DNA of 64,000 bases from Paenibacillus phytorum (lineage in GTDB: Bacteria; Bacillota; Bacilli; Paenibacillales; NBRC-103111). Where the stretch lies: NCBI RefSeq assembly GCF_013141715.1, contig NZ_WHOA01000164.1:58296-122295 (forward strand), written 5' to 3'. Below the pieces are notes generated by a model, which saw only the letters and a list, made by a program, of their open reading frames with translations, searched no databases and was not told where the DNA came from. Position numbers and translations under genes: made by a program. This document shows, piece after piece, positions 61,530-64,000 of the stretch (its first letter is position 1; each line of letters begins with the position of its first letter).

Positions 61530-63377
61530 TTATTTTCCGTCGTAGACAAAAACCTTGAAGCTCGAAACCACGCTGCCATCTGGGCTGATCGCCTTGATCT
61601 CCGCCTGTCCAGCCTGAACACCCTTCACCATAGCTCCACCATCAACCGCTGAAACTGTAGCTATCGCCTCGCTGCTAGACTGCCATTTCAAAATCTGCGG
61701 AGCGCTTAATGGAATGACCGAAGCTTCGACCTGCTGACTGCTATTCACTGGCACATCGAGCGTGCTCTTACTTAACACAATCCGCTGCGACTTGGCAGCA
61801 TTCACATCTTCATTGCGCCATACCGTTTGCATCGGATAATACTGCGCACTCTCCAGCGTGACGCTGCCTTCCAAAGCAGTTAACTCCAGTCGGTTACTCG
61901 TCGGATCCGGGAATATCAGGCTGGAGACGACAGCCTCACCATCGTTCCCAAATACCTCAAGACTAGATTCATCTACGAAAAATCGAAGCTTAAGCTTGCC
62001 ATCCTTCAGCTTCAGCGGCGCCGAAACTTTCTCAGCGAATCCCTTCTCGAACGAGCTGATGCCTGAGTGTGTTCGATCTACCGTCAGCTGTTCCGTCTTG
62101 GCATCGTAGCTGACGCTCGTTTCTTGGTCGCTTCCTTTTCTTAGCTTGAACGCAAATTTCGCATTCGGCTGAACAGATAGTTCGGTAACCATCTCGTAAG
62201 ATGTTCCTTTGATGGCGTCGAACGGATTATGTCCTGCAGTCAGTTCCTGCTTGGACAGGGCAACTTCTTTACCACGCAAAGTCTGGAGTTCTTTCACTGG
62301 CTCCTGAATCAGCCTCAATCCTTGATCAGGGATATTCCTCAGCCTAAGCTGACGTGGGATGGACATGTTCCCCTTCCAGCTGCCCGTCGGCATCGCGAAC
62401 GGATAACGCCAATTAGACATCCAGCCCAGCCAGATGCGGCGTCCATCTTTGGCCGGGATATCTGAATAGGACACAGCGGCATAGAAATCTTTTCCATAAT
62501 CCGTCCATAGCACATCGGATGGCTTATTTTCATTCGTGAACGATAGCCCGTCGAACGTACCTACGAAGTATTGCGCAGTGGAACCTTTCGTCGTATCGTT
62601 GCTGCCGATACTTACCGCTAGAACCCACTTCTTCGCATTGGAGCCCTCCACCGGGAGCTCGAACAAGTCCGGACATTCCCATACGGCCGCGTGCGATCCT
62701 TGATTGCTTCCGAATTCGCTGGTCATCTTCCATGATTTGAGGTCGGGTGATGTATAGAAACGAACACGGTTATCCACAGACACTACCATCAACCAAGAAT
62801 GGGTAGGCGCGTGCCAGATGACCTTCGGATCTCGAAAATCCTTCAGGCCCTGATTCGGAATCACCGGGTTTCCTTCATATTTGGTCCATGTCCGGCCTTT
62901 ATCCGCACTGTAGGCAATGCTTTGCGACTGAACGCCGCCTTTGAAATGGGTGAATATCGCGACCAAGCCCGCTTTGCCGCCAAAAAATCCGCTTGTATCC
63001 TTGCTATCTACCACCGCGCTACCAGACCAAATCTCTCCTAGAGAATCCCGAGCCAGAGCTACTGGGAGATGCTCCCAGTGGATGAGATCCTTACTTACCG
63101 CATGTCCCCATTGGCCACTGTTTTGATAAAATTGGTGATACTCACCTTCGAAAAAGACCATCCCATTCGGATCACTCATATTGCCAGATTCCGGTGATAA
63201 GTGATACTGCGGACGGAACTTTTCTGTATAATAATTCGGATCACTCACATACGTAAAAGCTGAGCTATCTGCTGCATCCGACGATCTGTCATCCCCTTTA
63301 ACCAGAACAGCCACCCCCAATCCTAGAAGTACGACCGTGGCAGTACCAACTGCCCATAACCCTAATTTCTTCCGCAT
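61530..63377 (-). CDS. exported or membrane-anchored GH32 levanase with Big_2 domain
   Basis: 615 residues. An N-terminal hydrophobic segment (LWAVGTATVVLLGLGVAVLV, ~8-27) acts as uncleaved anchor or signal. GH32 catalytic residues are Asp69 in NMSDPNGMVF, Asp183 in FRDPKVI and Glu234 in WECPDLF, then the GH32 beta-sandwich and a C-terminal Big_2 domain (STLDVPVNSSQQVEASVIPL). It shares the S-D-P-N-G variant and overall order with the 1270-residue enzyme at 53077 but lacks the LamG-like modules. First gene of the operon; degrades fructan near the membrane to feed the importer. Confidence 0.9.
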   Translation of the reverse strand: MRKKLGLWAVGTATVVLLGLGVAVLVKGDDRSSDAADSSAFTYVSDPNYYTEKFRPQYHLSPESGNMSDPNGMVFFEGEYHQFYQNSGQWGHAVSKDLIHWEHLPVALARDSLGEIWSGSAVVDSKDTSGFFGGKAGLVAIFTHFKGGVQSQSIAYSADKGRTWTKYEGNPVIPNQGLKDFRDPKVIWHAPTHSWLMVVSVDNRVRFYTSPDLKSWKMTSEFGSNQGSHAAVWECPDLFELPVEGSNAKKWVLAVSIGSNDTTKGSTAQYFVGTFDGLSFTNENKPSDVLWTDYGKDFYAAVSYSDIPAKDGRRIWLGWMSNWRYPFAMPTGSWKGNMSIPRQLRLRNIPDQGLRLIQEPVKELQTLRGKEVALSKQELTAGHNPFDAIKGTSYEMVTELSVQPNAKFAFKLRKGSDQETSVSYDAKTEQLTVDRTHSGISSFEKGFAEKVSAPLKLKDGKLKLRFFVDESSLEVFGNDGEAVVSSLIFPDPTSNRLELTALEGSVTLESAQYYPMQTVWRNEDVNAAKSQRIVLSKSTLDVPVNSSQQVEASVIPLSAPQILKWQSSSEAIATVSAVDGGAMVKGVQAGQAEIKAISPDGSVVSSFKVFVYDGK

Positions 63378-63530
63378 ACTTCCTCCTTGTGCATGTCGCC
63401 ATCATTTTCTGTATGGTAATTGTACCGAGTCCGCACGAAGAAAGATTTCAAAATCATCGGGAGTTGCCTTTCAATTTTATTTGCAGTAGTTAAATACTTC
63501 CAAGTAGCCAGTCTTCAACCCTATCAACGA

Positions 63531-63890
63531 CAAATAAGAGCCTCTAAAGGCTCTTATCCCGCTCCATTAGCCACTTTCTGCACAAATAGAAGCTCCCAAG
63601 GACTCTTATTTCTCCAAGTAGCTAGCTTTCCCGCCATTTCAGCGACAAATAAGAGCCCCTAAAGGCTCTTATCCCGCACCTTTAGCCACTTTCCGCGCAA
63701 ATAGAAGCTCCCAAAGACTCTTATTTCTCCAAGTAGCTAGTTTTCCGCCCTATCAACGTCAAATAAGAGCCTCTAAAGGCTCTTATTCCGCTCTATTAGC
63801 CACTTTCCGCGCAAATAGAAACTCCCAAAGGCTCTTATTTCTCTGAGTAGCTAACTTTTCATCCTATCAACGACAGATAAGAGCCTCTAA
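63531..63890. repeat. 114-115 bp tandem repeat, 3 full copies plus truncated fourth
   Basis: Copies begin at 63531, 63646, 63760 and 63874 (AAATAAGAGC...), and the tail of an earlier copy is visible at 63500-63530. Each contains the hairpin ATAAGAGCC-TCTAAA-GGCTCTTAT and a second AGAAGCTCCCAAAGACTCTT segment. The fourth copy is cut after 17 bases by the IS element at 63891. No gene is present in 63378-63890. Confidence 0.88.
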
Positions 63891-64000
63891 TGGTACTAGG
63901 TCAATAGAGTGGACACGATAAATGGTGTTTCTTACGCTGCTTTGGTTGCCCAGTACATCGCTTCAAACCGATCGGGGGACTTGTAACCTAGTGAGCTGTG
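63891..64000 (-). mobile_element. IS3-family insertion sequence, one end
   Basis: The tandem repeat stops abruptly at 63890 and new sequence starts with TGGTACTAGGTCAATAGAGT. Forty bases further in, the end of an IS3-type transposase gene appears on the minus strand. The terminal region would hold the inverted repeat, but the other end lies outside the window, so boundaries are approximate. Confidence 0.75.
63932..64000 (-). CDS. IS3-family transposase OrfB, C-terminal fragment
   Basis: Minus-strand residues HSSLGYKSPDRFEAMYWATK followed by AA and a stop at 63932-63934. 'H(S/R)xLGYxSPxxFE' is the conserved C-terminus of IS3/IS150-type DDE integrases (rve domain). The gene continues beyond the window edge. 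Confidence 0.85.
   Translation of the reverse strand, partial: HSSLGYKSPDRFEAMYWATKAA

Noticed and set aside
63420..63662. 80-codon plus-strand frame at the end of the window
   Set aside because: It lies largely within the tandem repeat array and has no ribosome binding site.

Overview
The window reads as a chromosomal stretch from a soil-type, glycan-degrading Bacillota, most likely Paenibacillus or a close relative. The grounds are intermediate GC, strong AGGAGG-type ribosome binding sites, LplABC-type and MalFG-type sugar importers, secreted multidomain glycoside hydrolases with Big_2 repeats, CcpA-type cre boxes and palindrome-rich intergenic repeats. No rRNA, tRNA or CRISPR array was seen.

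Layout. 1-2170: TetR start and MBL hydrolase sharing paired operators, then a nuclease-fold/winged-helix protein and nested palindromes. 2171-4358: GH29 fucosidase with a divergent AraC regulator. 4458-9350: a gluconeogenic group (truncated GlpX, ApgM-type mutase with Thr where family members have Ser, DASS carboxylate carrier under a perfect cre box, remnant of a GAPDH gene, LysR regulator). 9484-11097: diguanylate cyclase. 11121-14443 and 19767-22900: a broken hydroxyproline/proline catabolic locus. It holds a frameshifted proline-racemase-family epimerase, a sigma-54 promoter leading into a chimeric gene (FAD-oxidoreductase N-terminus fused in frame to a sigma-54 activator), a prolidase, a start-less 2Fe-2S subunit, an intact FAD subunit and a fragment of rpoN itself. 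Between these parts sits a GH94 phosphorylase with a LacI regulator and two matching operators.

22983-35878: an alpha-galactoside locus (secreted unclassified hydrolase, GH4, LplABC importer, GH36, two paralogous LacI regulators, recurring TTTACTAAA sites). 36092-43809: pentapeptide protein, two-component system, PAP2 phosphatase and methyltransferase with a decayed dedA, an MFS remnant, then a four-gene cassette PadR / HAAS-pentapeptide fusion / ABC ATPase / ABC permease that resembles a self-immunity exporter. 44152-48358: broken esterase, LLM flavin oxidoreductase, MFS exporter with divergent TetR. 48774-52909: GH127 arabinofuranosidase, AraC regulator, Gfo/Idh/MocA oxidoreductase. 53077-63377: a fructan operon on the minus strand (two secreted GH32, cytosolic GH32, fructokinase, two ABC permeases but no binding protein) with a highly structured 140-nt intergenic element. 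The window ends in a 114-115 bp tandem repeat cut by an IS3-family element.

How it works together: most intact genes take up and hydrolyse plant oligosaccharides (fucosides, beta-1,2-glucan oligomers, alpha-galactosides, arabinofuranosides, fructans), each under a local regulator. The most striking feature is the number of eroded genes hidden in apparently empty DNA: gap, glpX, epimerase, 2Fe-2S subunit, rpoN, dedA, MFS, esterase. The deletion that created the chimeric sigma-54 activator is the most unusual of these. All functional calls rest on reading motifs by eye; no database search was run.
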